Shown: positions 7,023-15,487, numbered from the stretch's first letter. The stretch: 20,935 nt of DNA from Thermoplasmata archaeon (GCA_021810575.1 JAJZIN010000011.1:1-20935), one strand, 5' to 3'. Program-made: numbers and translations. The notes: generated by a model from the sequence alone, not told the origin.

Positions 7023-7054
7023 TTTTCCAAAACTTTACTATGCTTTTTGGAAAA
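7023..7054. promoter_or_regulatory. 10-bp inverted repeat before the site-2 protease promoter
   Basis: TTTTCCAAAA (7023-7032) and TTTTGGAAAA (7045-7054) are perfect inverted copies with a 12-base spacer, so their centres are 22 bases apart, about two helical turns. The right arm touches a TATA-like box, GTAATTTAGA (7055-7064), for the gene at 7098. This position is suitable for an activator or repressor dimer. The arms are A/T-rich, so chance is possible. Confidence 0.4.
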
Positions 7055-7097
7055 GTAATTTAGAAATGATTGTCATCATGGGTACGGAAGTCTAAAA

Positions 7098-8657
7098 ATG
7101 TCGTATTTAGAGATAGGGTTGCTAATAGTGTTGATATGGATCATAGCAATGATCGCCCTCCGTCCAACAATAAACAAGAGTAAGCATTTTCAAACAATGG
7201 GAGGGATATTATTACTGATTAAGGTCAAAAAAAATAGGGGAATACTGGACAGGATAGCCGGAAGCTCAAAATCAAAACTATTTTCACGGCTTTCAATTCC
7301 ACTCGTTTATATATTATTTGCAATGGGCATAGTCCTGCTTGTCCTTGGTACAGTACTATCACTAACAGCAAGGGTGAAGGAAAATATACCTGTTAGTGAA
7401 TATCTTGCGCTTCCAGGGATAGATCCGGAAATCCCCATTGTTTATGGGCTGATAGCTTTTGCAATATCTCTAGTGATTCATGAAATGTTTCACGGAATTG
7501 TTGCAAGAAAGCATGGAATTAAGGTAAATTCAGTTGGACTTATGCTTTTTGTGGTTCCAATCGGTGCTTTTGTTGAACCTGATGAAAAAGAGATAACGGA
7601 AACAACTCCAGTCATCAGAAGAAGAATAGTTGGTGCTGGAATAGCGGTAAACTTTGTCATCGCTATAATCTGCTTCCTTTTTCTTTCTCTGGCTATGTCC
7701 CATGCAGCAGTTCAAACATACCCGGGGGCATATGTTGATGCTGCATATCCTGGAAACACTGTAACACCACACAATATCACGGGAAGCGAGCTCCTTTCAG
7801 TTGGAAATATGAAAGGCAATAGCCTGGTTAATCTTACAACTTCCTGCTCAGTAACACCTGGTACTCTTCTGAATGCTTCATTTTATAATGGTCATAAAAT
7901 CTTCAATTATTCCATACCTGCTGGAATTCAGGTAGTATCAACTTATAAAGGATACCCTGCCTATAAAAATATAAGTCTAGGTGATTATATAATTTCTGTA
8001 AATAACAGGACCGTTTATAATGAAACTGTACTTGGTAACATACTGAACAAAATAAGTCCTGGAACTGAAATAACTGTAGGACTAGAAAATTTTACTGCTG
8101 CATCCCATGAAGGAATAAAAAGTACAGTGTCCTTTAAAACAAGATCAACTTATTCATTCTATAAAACGGAGGATCCGTCCTTACTAACAGCGGCCATGAA
8201 AAATGAAAGTTTCATAGGTGTTGGAATAACCTATGGTGGACTTGGACTCGTTTCTATGAGCTATTACAAATCTCTAGTGTTTGGCTCCTCTGTATACACC
8301 TCAGGACCCGAAGGAGCTATAGAATCAATAGCATTACCCTTTGACGGGCTTTCCCCCGTGCCATCAAGTTTTGCCCATCTGTATTCTGTTCCACTGGGGT
8401 ATGAAGTATTTTGGTTTTCAACAAATACAATATACTGGCTTTTCTGGGTGAATATACTTCTCGCTATCACAAATGCCCTGCCACTTGCAATATTTGATGG
8501 TGCACAATTCCTAAGGGACACCCTGATGATAGTATCCAAACATGAACGTTTTAAATACTTCCGCGACGAAAAGAATATAGCTGCCGTTCTTTCACTCACT
8601 ACAACACTGATCTTGCTAATGCTGATGATAGAAATAATTGTTCCCAGAATCATATAG
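7098..8657 (+). CDS. Site-2 protease (M50 zinc metalloprotease) with a PDZ-like domain
   Basis: An intramembrane zinc protease that cuts transmembrane segments of substrate proteins. The 519-residue product has HEMFHG (His128, Glu129, His132) in a hydrophobic helix, the HExxH zinc site, and NALPLAIFDG (459-468), the NxxPxxxxDG motif that supplies the third zinc ligand, Asp467. Hydrophobic helices are seen at about 2-22, 66-90, 113-137, 175-200, 430-470 and 490-515. Between helices lies a long segment (about 205-400), rich in Asn and Ser/Thr, that contains a PDZ-like part (KNISLGDYIISVNNRTVYN about 290-309) and probably faces outside. Bacterial relatives such as RseP free sigma factors; the substrate here is unknown, and no obvious partner is adjacent. 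ATG 7098 precedes the first helix. Confidence 0.9.
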   Translation: MSYLEIGLLIVLIWIIAMIALRPTINKSKHFQTMGGILLLIKVKKNRGILDRIAGSSKSKLFSRLSIPLVYILFAMGIVLLVLGTVLSLTARVKENIPVSEYLALPGIDPEIPIVYGLIAFAISLVIHEMFHGIVARKHGIKVNSVGLMLFVVPIGAFVEPDEKEITETTPVIRRRIVGAGIAVNFVIAIICFLFLSLAMSHAAVQTYPGAYVDAAYPGNTVTPHNITGSELLSVGNMKGNSLVNLTTSCSVTPGTLLNASFYNGHKIFNYSIPAGIQVVSTYKGYPAYKNISLGDYIISVNNRTVYNETVLGNILNKISPGTEITVGLENFTAASHEGIKSTVSFKTRSTYSFYKTEDPSLLTAAMKNESFIGVGITYGGLGLVSMSYYKSLVFGSSVYTSGPEGAIESIALPFDGLSPVPSSFAHLYSVPLGYEVFWFSTNTIYWLFWVNILLAITNALPLAIFDGAQFLRDTLMIVSKHERFKYFRDEKNIAAVLSLTTTLILLMLMIEIIVPRII

Positions 8658-8675
8658 ATTTTAAAGAATATCTGG

Positions 8676-8707
8676 AATTTGGTTCACTGAATTAAGTGGA
8701 CCAAATT
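8676..8707 (+). other. 13-bp stem-loop just after the site-2 protease gene
   Basis: AATTTGGTTCACT (8676-8688) pairs with AGTGGACCAAATT (8695-8707) around the loop GAATTA. Twelve pairs are Watson-Crick; pair 8684-8699 is T with G, which is a U-G wobble in plus-strand RNA but an A-C mismatch in minus-strand RNA. This points to a plus-strand RNA hairpin. It begins 18 bases after the stop codon and may be a 3' end or stability element. No T-run follows immediately. Confidence 0.55.
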
Positions 8708-8764
8708 ACCCTTTCCATTCATAGTTCAAGGAACAAATAAAACTAACACACTGTTCACAAAGAG

Positions 8765-8772
8765 TTTATAAC
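8765..8772 (+). promoter_or_regulatory. TATA-like box for rpl40e-purQ
   Basis: TTTATAAC is centred 39 bases before ATG 8807, which leaves a leader of about 13 bases holding AGGTTA (8797-8802), a Shine-Dalgarno-like site. Confidence 0.4.
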
Positions 8773-8806
8773 TTGAATTCAATAGGGGTAACATCAGGTT
8801 ATAAAA

Positions 8807-8955
8807 ATGCCGTTTGCAGAATCAATAGAAAGAAGACTAAACAAGAAAATTTGCATGAGATGTGATGCAAGAAACTCAGTTAAAGCAATAAAATGCAGAA
8901 AGTGTGGATACACCGGTTTAAGAATGAAGGCTAAAGAAAGAAGGGGAGGCCAGTA
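8807..8955 (+). CDS. rpl40e: 50S ribosomal protein L40e
   Basis: A tiny zinc-ribbon protein of the large ribosomal subunit; in eukaryotes it is made as a ubiquitin fusion, in archaea it stands alone. The 49-residue product begins [14 protein letters not shown] and carries two CxxC knuckles, CMRC (16-19) and CRKC (30-33), followed by [15 protein letters not shown], the conserved basic tail. ATG 8807 is supported by the Shine-Dalgarno-like AGGTTA upstream; the TAG stop occupies 8954-8956. purQ begins five bases after that stop, so the two are translated from one mRNA. Pairing a ribosomal protein with a purine gene may couple nucleotide supply to growth (inference). Confidence 0.93.
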
Positions 8956-8960
8956 GGCAC

Positions 8961-9746
8961 TTGGACAGTAATCTCCCCAAAGCAGCAGTTTTGAGGATGG
9001 AGGGGACAAACAATGACGCAGAAGCCCTCCGGTCGCTGAGGGAATCAAATCTTGACCCCAGTTACGTACATATTCACGAAATAGAAAAAAATAAAGTTGA
9101 TCTGGAAGATTTTCAGGTTTTGTTCATACCAGGTGGTTTTTCAGCAGGAGACTATGTAAGGGCTGGTATTATTTTTGCGATCAGATTGAAGACAGCCGCT
9201 GGTAAAAAAATAGAAGGAATGATAGAACAGGGTAAGCCCGTACTGGGCACATGTAATGGATTCCAGGTGTTATCAGAAATGGGTCTAACCTCTTCAGATA
9301 TGGATAAGAGAGAACTTGCCCTGGACGTTAACGAAAGTGGGAAGTTTGAATGCAGAACAGTACTGGTGAAGTATTCGGGACGAAATAAGATTTTTGATGG
9401 GAAAATCCCAAGGGATCAGGTATTTGAAATTCCAGTCGCTCATAAGGAAGGAAGGATAAGATTCACATCAGAATCCGTTGAAGAGGAATACGTTGAAAAT
9501 GGCAGGGCAATATTCACCTACGTAGATCCTGAAGGGAAAATTTCAGGCTATCCATGGAATCCAAATGGTTCTCCCGATAATATTGCCGGCATATCAGGAC
9601 ATTATGATAACGTGCTTGGTCTGATGCCACATCCAGAAAGAATGTTTTACAGGTACCAGCTTTCAACTAAGGGAAAAAGAGAGAACGGCGTCCCAGTGGG
9701 AAAAATATTTTTTGGTGCGATCTCTGATTATGCAAGAAGACTTTAA
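8961..9746 (+). CDS. purQ: Phosphoribosylformylglycinamidine synthase, glutaminase subunit PurQ
   Basis: Hydrolyses glutamine and passes ammonia to PurL for the fourth step of purine synthesis (FGAR to FGAM), working with PurL and PurS. The 261-residue product is a class I glutamine amidotransferase: PKAAVLRMEGTNNDAEAL at the N-terminus, IPGGFSAGDYVRAG (56-69), nucleophile Cys98 in GKPVLGTCNGFQVL, and His224/Glu226 in GLMPHPER complete the triad. PurQ homologs begin with this first strand, so TTG at 8961 is the likely start; no ATG fits. GGGGAGG, in the end of rpl40e, would be its Shine-Dalgarno site. Its stop is directly followed by the stop of the convergent UPF0200 gene. purL and purS are not in the window. 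Confidence 0.93.
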   Translation: MDSNLPKAAVLRMEGTNNDAEALRSLRESNLDPSYVHIHEIEKNKVDLEDFQVLFIPGGFSAGDYVRAGIIFAIRLKTAAGKKIEGMIEQGKPVLGTCNGFQVLSEMGLTSSDMDKRELALDVNESGKFECRTVLVKYSGRNKIFDGKIPRDQVFEIPVAHKEGRIRFTSESVEEEYVENGRAIFTYVDPEGKISGYPWNPNGSPDNIAGISGHYDNVLGLMPHPERMFYRYQLSTKGKRENGVPVGKIFFGAISDYARRL

Positions 9747-10289
9747 TCACTTAAATCTTTCATTTTCGATCCTAAGCAGAAGCTTTCTGGCATTCTCTTT
9801 AAATTCCTCAAGTGTTGAATCGTTCACAATCATGTACTCTGCAAGGGAAATTGCATTTCCAATACCCCAAGACAACTCTCTATCATCTCTGCTTACGAGT
9901 TGATCAAGAACCTTGGCATCATCGGGTCTTCCTCTTTTCTGTATCCTTTTAAGCCTTTCCTCTCTATCAGTATGAATTCCAATTAAGACAAGATCTGGAA
10001 ATCTTGTTTTGAAATAATCAAATTCCTCCATGTTTCTTAGTCCATCAACAATGACCTTCCTATCATCTTTAATGTCTTCCGAAAGACGGACAGCCCAAAT
10101 ATCTTTCCCATGAAGTTCTCGTTCAGAGTTTGCAAAGGTTCCAATTTCCTTATCTGTGTTGCCTATGTTATTCATCTTTGCATATTTTCTTACCACATCA
10201 CCCATATGATAATCTTTCCATCCCATACTTTTGGCAACTTTTATAAATTCATCCTTCCCTGATCCGGGCATGCCTGTAACAATAAGCAT
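9747..10289 (-). CDS. UPF0200 P-loop nucleoside/nucleotide kinase-like protein
   Basis: A P-loop NTPase of the archaeal UPF0200 family, which resembles adenylate and dephospho-CoA kinases; its substrate is not established. The Walker A motif GMPGSGKDE lies at the very N-terminus, then YHMGDVVRKYAK, the NMP-binding-like region, VIVDGLRNMEEF (Walker B and Arg), HTDREERLKRIQKRGRPDDA (a lid-like segment) and a C-terminal helix with NDSTLEEFKENA. I start at ATG 10289, because a TATA-like stretch (about 10311-10320 on this strand) is then about 26 bases upstream and the P-loop is close to the N-terminus, as in relatives. An in-frame ATG at 10304 would add five residues. It is a single gene, convergent with purQ. 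Confidence 0.82.
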   Translation of the reverse strand: MLIVTGMPGSGKDEFIKVAKSMGWKDYHMGDVVRKYAKMNNIGNTDKEIGTFANSERELHGKDIWAVRLSEDIKDDRKVIVDGLRNMEEFDYFKTRFPDLVLIGIHTDREERLKRIQKRGRPDDAKVLDQLVSRDDRELSWGIGNAISLAEYMIVNDSTLEEFKENARKLLLRIENERFK

Positions 10290-10396
10290 GAAAACCCCTA
10301 TCATATCAATGAATAATTAATTTATGAATGATACAATTATATCCTTAACAATAAAAAAAATCCTGAAAACCATATTTCATAACTACTCTAATTAAC

Positions 10397-10408
10397 TATT
10401 TTAATTAA
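10397..10408 (+). promoter_or_regulatory. TATA-like box for the oxoacid:ferredoxin oxidoreductase operon
   Basis: TATTTTAATTAA is centred about 24 bases before ATG 10427, so transcription probably starts at or next to the start codon. Confidence 0.5.
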
Positions 10409-10426
10409 GAATCAATACCTATACAG

Positions 10427-12331
10427 ATGACAAAAGTTGACATCAACATAACAGTTGGTGGCCCTCAGGGTGGCGGTATAGATACATCCTCCAATATGAT
10501 AAGCAGGGCCTTCGCACAGTCAGGTTATTATGTTTTTGGTGTGAGAGAATACCACTCAAACATCAAGGGAAGGCACAGTTATACCCACGTCAGAATAAAG
10601 GCCGAAAGGCCACGATCACTGAAATATCCTGTAGATTTCCTGGTTGCTCTTGATCCAGATAGCATTTTTGAGCATCTTGAAGACGTAGGACAGGGAACGA
10701 AAATTATCTATGACAATGCAATAGAAAAAGCAGAACTCTCTCAGGCAAGGATGATAATGAGAGATACAGCAAAGAAAATCCAGGAAACACTAACAGATGA
10801 CAATTTCCCCAACACAATTGCAGGTGCTATATCATGGATGAAGTCGAGAGGAGCAATTCCAATTCCAGTGCCGTTTAATTCAGTTGTTCAGAAAGCCATA
10901 TCAGGTGGAGTTCCATCCAGATACTTCAACACACTTGGAGCTGCCCTGACACTTGCTATTTCTGGAGTTAATATAAAACACATGAACGATAGCATTAAAA
11001 TTGTCTTCGCAGGAAAGGACAGCATAATAGAGGAAAACATAGCTGTAGTAAAGGCAGCATATGACTATTGCAGTGAAAACAAGCTTGCAGGCGAAACTCT
11101 ACCAGATCTGGAACACCCAAAGAGATTCATGCTAACCGGCAATGATGGGGCAGCCATAGGAAAGATGATGGGGGGCCTCAGATTGCAAACCTATTACCCA
11201 ATAACCCCGGCCAGTGATGAAAGCACCATAATGGAAGAGCACAACTACATAAAGTGGATAGATACAGAAGCAGCTAAACTAAAAGAAGGCGGAATTGTAG
11301 TAGTTCAAACAGAAGATGAGATTGCGGCAATAACCATGGCCATAGGAGCTGCCCTTACTGGAACCAGAACATCAACAGCAACCAGTGGACCAGGTTTTTC
11401 ACTTATGGCTGAGGGTTTCTCATTCGCAGGGACAGATGAAGTTCCTCTTGTAGTAACTTTATATCAAAGAGGCGGTCCTAGTACCGGTCTTCCTACCAGA
11501 AATGGTCAGTCGGATCTTCTTTTTGCCATGAACACAGGTCATGGTGAATTTCCGAGAATAGTCCTTGCATCAGGTGACGTTGAAGAATGCATATACGATT
11601 CAATGAATGCATTGAATTATGCACAGAGATATCAGATGCCAGTAATCCATCTCATAGACAAGAATCTGGCAAACACATCAGACTTCATCACACACATAGA
11701 CGGAAAGAAGGTTCCTGTAAATGCAATGAAATTCGACGTACACGGGTTGGACTTCAAGAGATATAATCTGGATACAAAGAATGGAATCTCAAATCTGGGT
11801 GCATTCGGAAAGGATATATTCTGGATGACAGGAGATGAGCATGATGAGCTTGGCCATGTAACTGAAGATTCTGAAGTGAGAGACAAGATGATGGTTAAGC
11901 GTTTCACAAAACTTCAAACAGCTGATTCAGAAATTCCAATGGAAGATAAGGCAGTACTGTATGGAGATAAGAATGCAGACGTGACATTTGTTACATGGGG
12001 AAGTCAGAAAGGACCCATACTGGATGTTATAGATCTACTTGCTGAAGAAGGAATTAAGGCAAATCTGCTTTACGTAAAAATGTTCATTCCATTCCCAGCA
12101 AATTTCGTGAAGGACATACTTTTAAAGGCCAAGATTGTCATTGATGTCGAAAGCAATTTCCTCGGTCAGCTGGCTGAGGTAGTGATGGCTAAGACAGGAA
12201 TAAAGATCGAAAACAGGATTTTGAAATATAATGGGAGGCATATGACAGAAGATGAAATACTGTCTGCTTCAAGAGAGATAATTAATAATAAAGAGACAAA
12301 AGTTGAGAAGGTGTTAAAACATGGCGCATAA
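10427..12331 (+). CDS. korA: 2-oxoacid:ferredoxin oxidoreductase, alpha subunit (gamma-alpha fusion)
   Basis: Larger subunit of the CoA-dependent enzyme that oxidises 2-oxoacids (pyruvate, 2-oxoglutarate) to acyl-CoA and reduces ferredoxin. The 634-residue product is a fusion, as in Sulfolobus: residues about 1-200 are the gamma domain (NITVGGPQGGGIDTSSNMIS and GVREYHSNIKGRHSY), and about 230-634 the alpha domain. YPITPASDE (257-265) is the archaeal OFOR alpha signature, and SGPGFSLMAEG and QRGGPSTGLPTR form the pyrimidine-domain face. Final part (about 505-600) is the C-terminal transketolase-like domain with VTWGSQKGPILD. Precise substrate preference cannot be read from this sequence; the kor name is conventional. 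The ATG of the beta gene lies inside its last codons (11-base overlap). Confidence 0.93.
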   Translation: MTKVDINITVGGPQGGGIDTSSNMISRAFAQSGYYVFGVREYHSNIKGRHSYTHVRIKAERPRSLKYPVDFLVALDPDSIFEHLEDVGQGTKIIYDNAIEKAELSQARMIMRDTAKKIQETLTDDNFPNTIAGAISWMKSRGAIPIPVPFNSVVQKAISGGVPSRYFNTLGAALTLAISGVNIKHMNDSIKIVFAGKDSIIEENIAVVKAAYDYCSENKLAGETLPDLEHPKRFMLTGNDGAAIGKMMGGLRLQTYYPITPASDESTIMEEHNYIKWIDTEAAKLKEGGIVVVQTEDEIAAITMAIGAALTGTRTSTATSGPGFSLMAEGFSFAGTDEVPLVVTLYQRGGPSTGLPTRNGQSDLLFAMNTGHGEFPRIVLASGDVEECIYDSMNALNYAQRYQMPVIHLIDKNLANTSDFITHIDGKKVPVNAMKFDVHGLDFKRYNLDTKNGISNLGAFGKDIFWMTGDEHDELGHVTEDSEVRDKMMVKRFTKLQTADSEIPMEDKAVLYGDKNADVTFVTWGSQKGPILDVIDLLAEEGIKANLLYVKMFIPFPANFVKDILLKAKIVIDVESNFLGQLAEVVMAKTGIKIENRILKYNGRHMTEDEILSASREIINNKETKVEKVLKHGA

Positions 12332-13247
12332 TTTTAAAACAGATCTGACCGTGGACTGGTGCCCTGGATGTGGTGACTTCGGAATACTCACATCCATACA
12401 GCAGTCAATGGCAGAATTGAACTTGGATCCCTTAGGGGTAGTTATGGTATCGGGAATTGGATGTTCTGGAAAGACTCCACATTACATCAATGTTGGTGGA
12501 GTCCATACACTTCATGGAAGAGCAATTCCATTTGCCACAGGAGTTAAACTGTCTAATCCTAACCTGAAGGTACTTGTCACCGGTGGTGACGGTGATCTAA
12601 TGGGTATTGGAGCAGGTCATTTGGTTGCAGAAGGAAGAAGAAATACAGGACTCACTATCATGATATATGATAATGAGGTATACGGACTGACAAAGGGACA
12701 GGCAGCCCCAACAATGCCACTTGGAGAAAAGACAAAGAGTCTCGCAAGACCAAACATATTCACAAGATTGAACCCAATCTCACTAGCACTGAGTGCTGGT
12801 TACAGCTTTGTTGCTAGAGGATTCTCATTTGACATGAAACAGCTGAAGGAAATCATAAAGAAGGCCATGAGCCATCCAGGTTCTGCAGTGATTGATATTC
12901 TTCAACCATGCCCAACATACAATAACATAAATTCCATGGAATGGTACAAGGAGAGAGTTTACAAGATGGATGATGAAAAAGACTGGAACCCTGTTGTAAC
13001 AAAAGAGAATATAAAGGATGCAGATCAGATTTTTGCAAGATCAATGGCACGAGCCCAGGAATGGGGGGACAGAATTCCCACAGGTATATTCTACCAGAAC
13101 ACTGCCATAGAATCATTCCCTGTAAGGATCAGCAAAAATGTTCCAAACTATCTCCAAATTGTTCCAGCAGAACAGAGAATATCAACTGCAGATGGCTACA
13201 CAGTAGTAGACGCAGAAAAAACATTTGCTGACAGGCTGATAGGTTAA
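12321..13247 (+). CDS. korB: 2-oxoacid:ferredoxin oxidoreductase, beta subunit
   Basis: Thiamine diphosphate- and [4Fe-4S]-binding subunit. The four cluster ligands Cys14 and Cys17 (CPGCGDFG), Cys48 (GIGCSGKTPH) and Cys197 (QPCPTYNN) are all present, at spacings very close to those of the Sulfolobus two-subunit enzyme (12, 15, 46, 197). Lys51, next to Cys48, corresponds to the Sulfolobus lysine thought to bind the CoA/2-oxoacid side. The thiamine motif is GDGDLMGIG (89-97) with Asn118 about 27 residues later. ATG 12321 overlaps the alpha gene by 11 bases and is preceded by AAGGTGTT, a Shine-Dalgarno site. Its last four bases overlap the end of convergent pyrH. Confidence 0.95.
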   Translation: MAHNFKTDLTVDWCPGCGDFGILTSIQQSMAELNLDPLGVVMVSGIGCSGKTPHYINVGGVHTLHGRAIPFATGVKLSNPNLKVLVTGGDGDLMGIGAGHLVAEGRRNTGLTIMIYDNEVYGLTKGQAAPTMPLGEKTKSLARPNIFTRLNPISLALSAGYSFVARGFSFDMKQLKEIIKKAMSHPGSAVIDILQPCPTYNNINSMEWYKERVYKMDDEKDWNPVVTKENIKDADQIFARSMARAQEWGDRIPTGIFYQNTAIESFPVRISKNVPNYLQIVPAEQRISTADGYTVVDAEKTFADRLIG

Positions 13248-13933
13248 TCAGCCCTTATTTTTGTTCCTATAAATTTTTCACCCTTTAATGCATTTTTGAA
13301 ATTGTTTAGATCCTTTCCATGCATTAGATTTATTTCTATCCCAGATCTCATTGCAATTAGAAGTGCCACGGAATCCATGAACTGGTTACTACCAGCCCCT
13401 GTGTAACTTTTGAGAGAGATGGAGAATGCCTCTTTATAATTCATTGTCTCAATTGCCTTAGCCTTTGGATTTTTCTTCGGGTCATCTTCATAAACCATGT
13501 CAACCGAAGTCAGATTGTATACTTTTTTAATCCCCACAGCCTCAGCTAAAAGCACAGATACAGTATCAGTGGTATGTCCAGGTACTGTGCCACCCATAAC
13601 TATTCGATCCTCAATGAGCAATTGTTTCACTGCCTCATTAACATCCTCTGGAATATTGAGTTCTAGCTTCCCTATGGATGATTTAACGATCTTTGCGTTA
13701 AGCCGTGTGGCCATTATACCTATCTCATCAAGAAAGAAATCATTATCAGTGAAATTCTTCATCGAATTAACGTAGGTCCTTGCTGTCTGACCTCCTCCAA
13801 CAACAATACCAATCTTGGGCGCATCCACACTTTTTATTATTTTTGAAAATTCTTTGATGTATTCAACATCAACTGATGAAGGGTTAATCATCGACCCTCC
13901 AACAGAAACAACAAACGATTCCATGAAATTCAT
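13244..13933 (-). CDS. pyrH: Uridylate kinase (UMP kinase)
   Basis: Phosphorylates UMP to UDP for pyrimidine nucleotide synthesis; an amino-acid-kinase-family enzyme, hexameric in archaea. The 229-residue protein shows VVSVGGSMINP (8-18) for the phosphate-binding glycine loop, GIVVGGGQTARTYVNS (42-57), VMGGTVPGHTTDTVSVLLAE (113-132), which is the UMP-binding and nucleotide-specific segment, and LTSVDMVYEDDPKKNPKAK (141-159) for the ATP side. The start could be ATG 13933 or the in-frame ATG at 13924, which would give MESFVVSVGGS, closer to usual archaeal PyrH; I keep the longer form. It is divergent from prf1 with 37 bases between starts. Confidence 0.92.
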   Translation of the reverse strand: MNFMESFVVSVGGSMINPSSVDVEYIKEFSKIIKSVDAPKIGIVVGGGQTARTYVNSMKNFTDNDFFLDEIGIMATRLNAKIVKSSIGKLELNIPEDVNEAVKQLLIEDRIVMGGTVPGHTTDTVSVLLAEAVGIKKVYNLTSVDMVYEDDPKKNPKAKAIETMNYKEAFSISLKSYTGAGSNQFMDSVALLIAMRSGIEINLMHGKDLNNFKNALKGEKFIGTKIRAD

Positions 13934-13942
13934 TCATCAAAG

Positions 13943-13959
13943 TTATATAGTATTATAAA
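13943..13959. promoter_or_regulatory. Overlapping opposite TATA-like boxes for prf1 and pyrH
   Basis: TTATATAG (13943-13950) is centred about 25 bases before the prf1 ATG at 13971 on plus. TTTATAAT on minus (13952-13959) lies about 22 bases before the pyrH ATG at 13933. The two boxes sit side by side within 37 bases, each downstream of the other box in its own direction. Assembly of one complex would hinder the other. Confidence 0.5.
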
Positions 13960-13970
13960 TTTTCTTATAC

Positions 13971-15209
13971 ATGCCATCGGACGAGAAGCAGTTAAGAAGA
14001 TATGAATTTAAGAAAGCATTAGAGGAACTCGATGGTCTAAAGGGACGGGGTACAGAACTCATATCGTTATACATTCCACCGGACAAGATGATATACGATG
14101 TAGTACAGTATCTGAGGGAGGAATACTCAACTTCAAGCAATATTAAATCAAAATCAACGAGGAAGAATGTTCTGGGTGCTATAGAATCAATAATGTCAAA
14201 ATTAAAGTATTTCAAGCAGCCACCTGACACGGGACTTGTTTTCTTTGTGGGTCACGTTCAGAAGCGAGGTGATCAGACTGAAATGTACAGTCAGATAGTG
14301 GAACCGCCGGAGCCAATACAGACATTCATTTACAAGTGCGATTCTCAATTTTACACTGAGCCATTAATGGCACAGCTGAAGGCTAAGGAAGTATACGGTC
14401 TGATTGTGATCGATAGAAAGGAGGCAACCATTGGATTCCTTAATGGAACCAATATACAGGTTGTAACTAATGAGCAATCTCTTGTTCCAAGTAAGCATCA
14501 TCAGGGTGGACAATCATCACGACGTTATGAGAGATTAATAGAGATTGCAGCAAATGAATATTTCAAGAAGATCGGAGACATTGTCAATAATACCTTCATG
14601 CCCATAATAAGGGATATGAAGGGTATTTTCATTGGTGGGCCAGGATCAACAAAGAACTTTTTCTTTGAAAATGATTACATGTTCAAGGATATAACAAGAA
14701 AGGTAGTTGACCTATTCGACGTGGGATACACCGATGAATCAGGGTTGAGGGAGCTTGTGGAAAAAGCATCGGAATCAATGAAAGATCTTCAGATAACAAG
14801 AGAAAAAGATCTGGTAAACCGATTTATGAAGGAACTGAGAAAAGGGGACGAAGGACTTGCAGTATATGGTGAAGCACAGATCCAGAGTGCACTGGAGAGA
14901 AAGGCTCTTGATCTCCTTCTTTTATCTGATGGTGTCAGGAAGACCAAGTATTTCTATAAGTGTCCAAACTGTGGATATGAGCAAGAATTTATGCAACGAC
15001 CGGATGATAATACCTGCCCAAAATGCGGTGGCGCTATGGAAATGGATCATGAAGAAGATTACATAACAAAACTCTATAAAATGGCTGAAGAGTCAGGAGC
15101 CACAGTGGAAATAATCGGAGACGAGAGTGACGAGGGCAGTACTCTTAAGAAGGCATTCGGTGGAGTTGCCGGTATACTTAGATACGCTCCCACAGCATCC
15201 TCACTTTAA
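13971..15209 (+). CDS. prf1: Peptide chain release factor aRF1
   Basis: The single archaeal class I release factor: recognises all stop codons in the ribosomal A site and triggers release of the finished protein. The 412-residue product is eRF1-like. The N domain has TSSNIKS (54-60, stop-codon recognition) and YKCDSQF (121-127), the YxCxxxF motif. The M domain has HHQGGQ (176-181), the universal GGQ peptidyl hydrolysis loop. The C domain carries a zinc ribbon, Cys331, Cys334, Cys349 and Cys352, as in archaeal family members. ATG 13971 is 25 bases from a TATA-like box, which suggests a leaderless mRNA. It is divergent from pyrH, and its last nine bases overlap the convergent PRC-barrel gene. 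Confidence 0.96.
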   Translation: MPSDEKQLRRYEFKKALEELDGLKGRGTELISLYIPPDKMIYDVVQYLREEYSTSSNIKSKSTRKNVLGAIESIMSKLKYFKQPPDTGLVFFVGHVQKRGDQTEMYSQIVEPPEPIQTFIYKCDSQFYTEPLMAQLKAKEVYGLIVIDRKEATIGFLNGTNIQVVTNEQSLVPSKHHQGGQSSRRYERLIEIAANEYFKKIGDIVNNTFMPIIRDMKGIFIGGPGSTKNFFFENDYMFKDITRKVVDLFDVGYTDESGLRELVEKASESMKDLQITREKDLVNRFMKELRKGDEGLAVYGEAQIQSALERKALDLLLLSDGVRKTKYFYKCPNCGYEQEFMQRPDDNTCPKCGGAMEMDHEEDYITKLYKMAEESGATVEIIGDESDEGSTLKKAFGGVAGILRYAPTASSL

Positions 15210-15473
15210 TCTTCTTAGTTTCTCGGCATCCACAACAAGAAAATCCTGCCCCGGTCTCACTATAGAATAGGGGATTATATATCTACCCTCCATATCCTTC
15301 TTCAGGTTTTCTATCTTTCCAGGAGCGGGAACAGCCAGAATTTCCATTATGCTTCCAGTTCCCTCATCTGTTATAAAATCAACTATTCTTCCCACTATCC
15401 TGCCATCACTTGTAGCTATGGATTTTCCAGAAACTTTTTTTAATCTTTTCAGTGTCATAGCAATATAATTCAT
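15201..15473 (-). CDS. PRC-barrel domain protein
   Basis: A 90-residue protein made of little more than one PRC barrel: [38 protein letters not shown], a Gly-Pro turn, [23 protein letters not shown] barrels occur in bacterial photosynthetic reaction centre subunit H and RimM and mediate protein or RNA contacts; archaeal CdpB proteins of cell division also have this fold. The specific role here is not known. It begins 14 bases after the VAT stop, so it is probably the second gene of the VAT operon. It could work with VAT, or act in RNA or cell-division processes; this is an inference from position. ATG 15473 is used; ATG 15458 is also possible ([11 protein letters not shown]). Its end overlaps prf1 by nine bases. 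Confidence 0.82.
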   Translation of the reverse strand: MNYIAMTLKRLKKVSGKSIATSDGRIVGRIVDFITDEGTGSIMEILAVPAPGKIENLKKDMEGRYIIPYSIVRPGQDFLVVDAEKLRRLK

Positions 15474-15487
15474 TAACCCTTAAAAAT

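Noticed and set aside
8264..8653. A 129-codon open frame on minus, opposite the end of the site-2 protease
   Set aside because: Antisense to the conserved NxxPxxxxDG region; its residues mirror the real gene.
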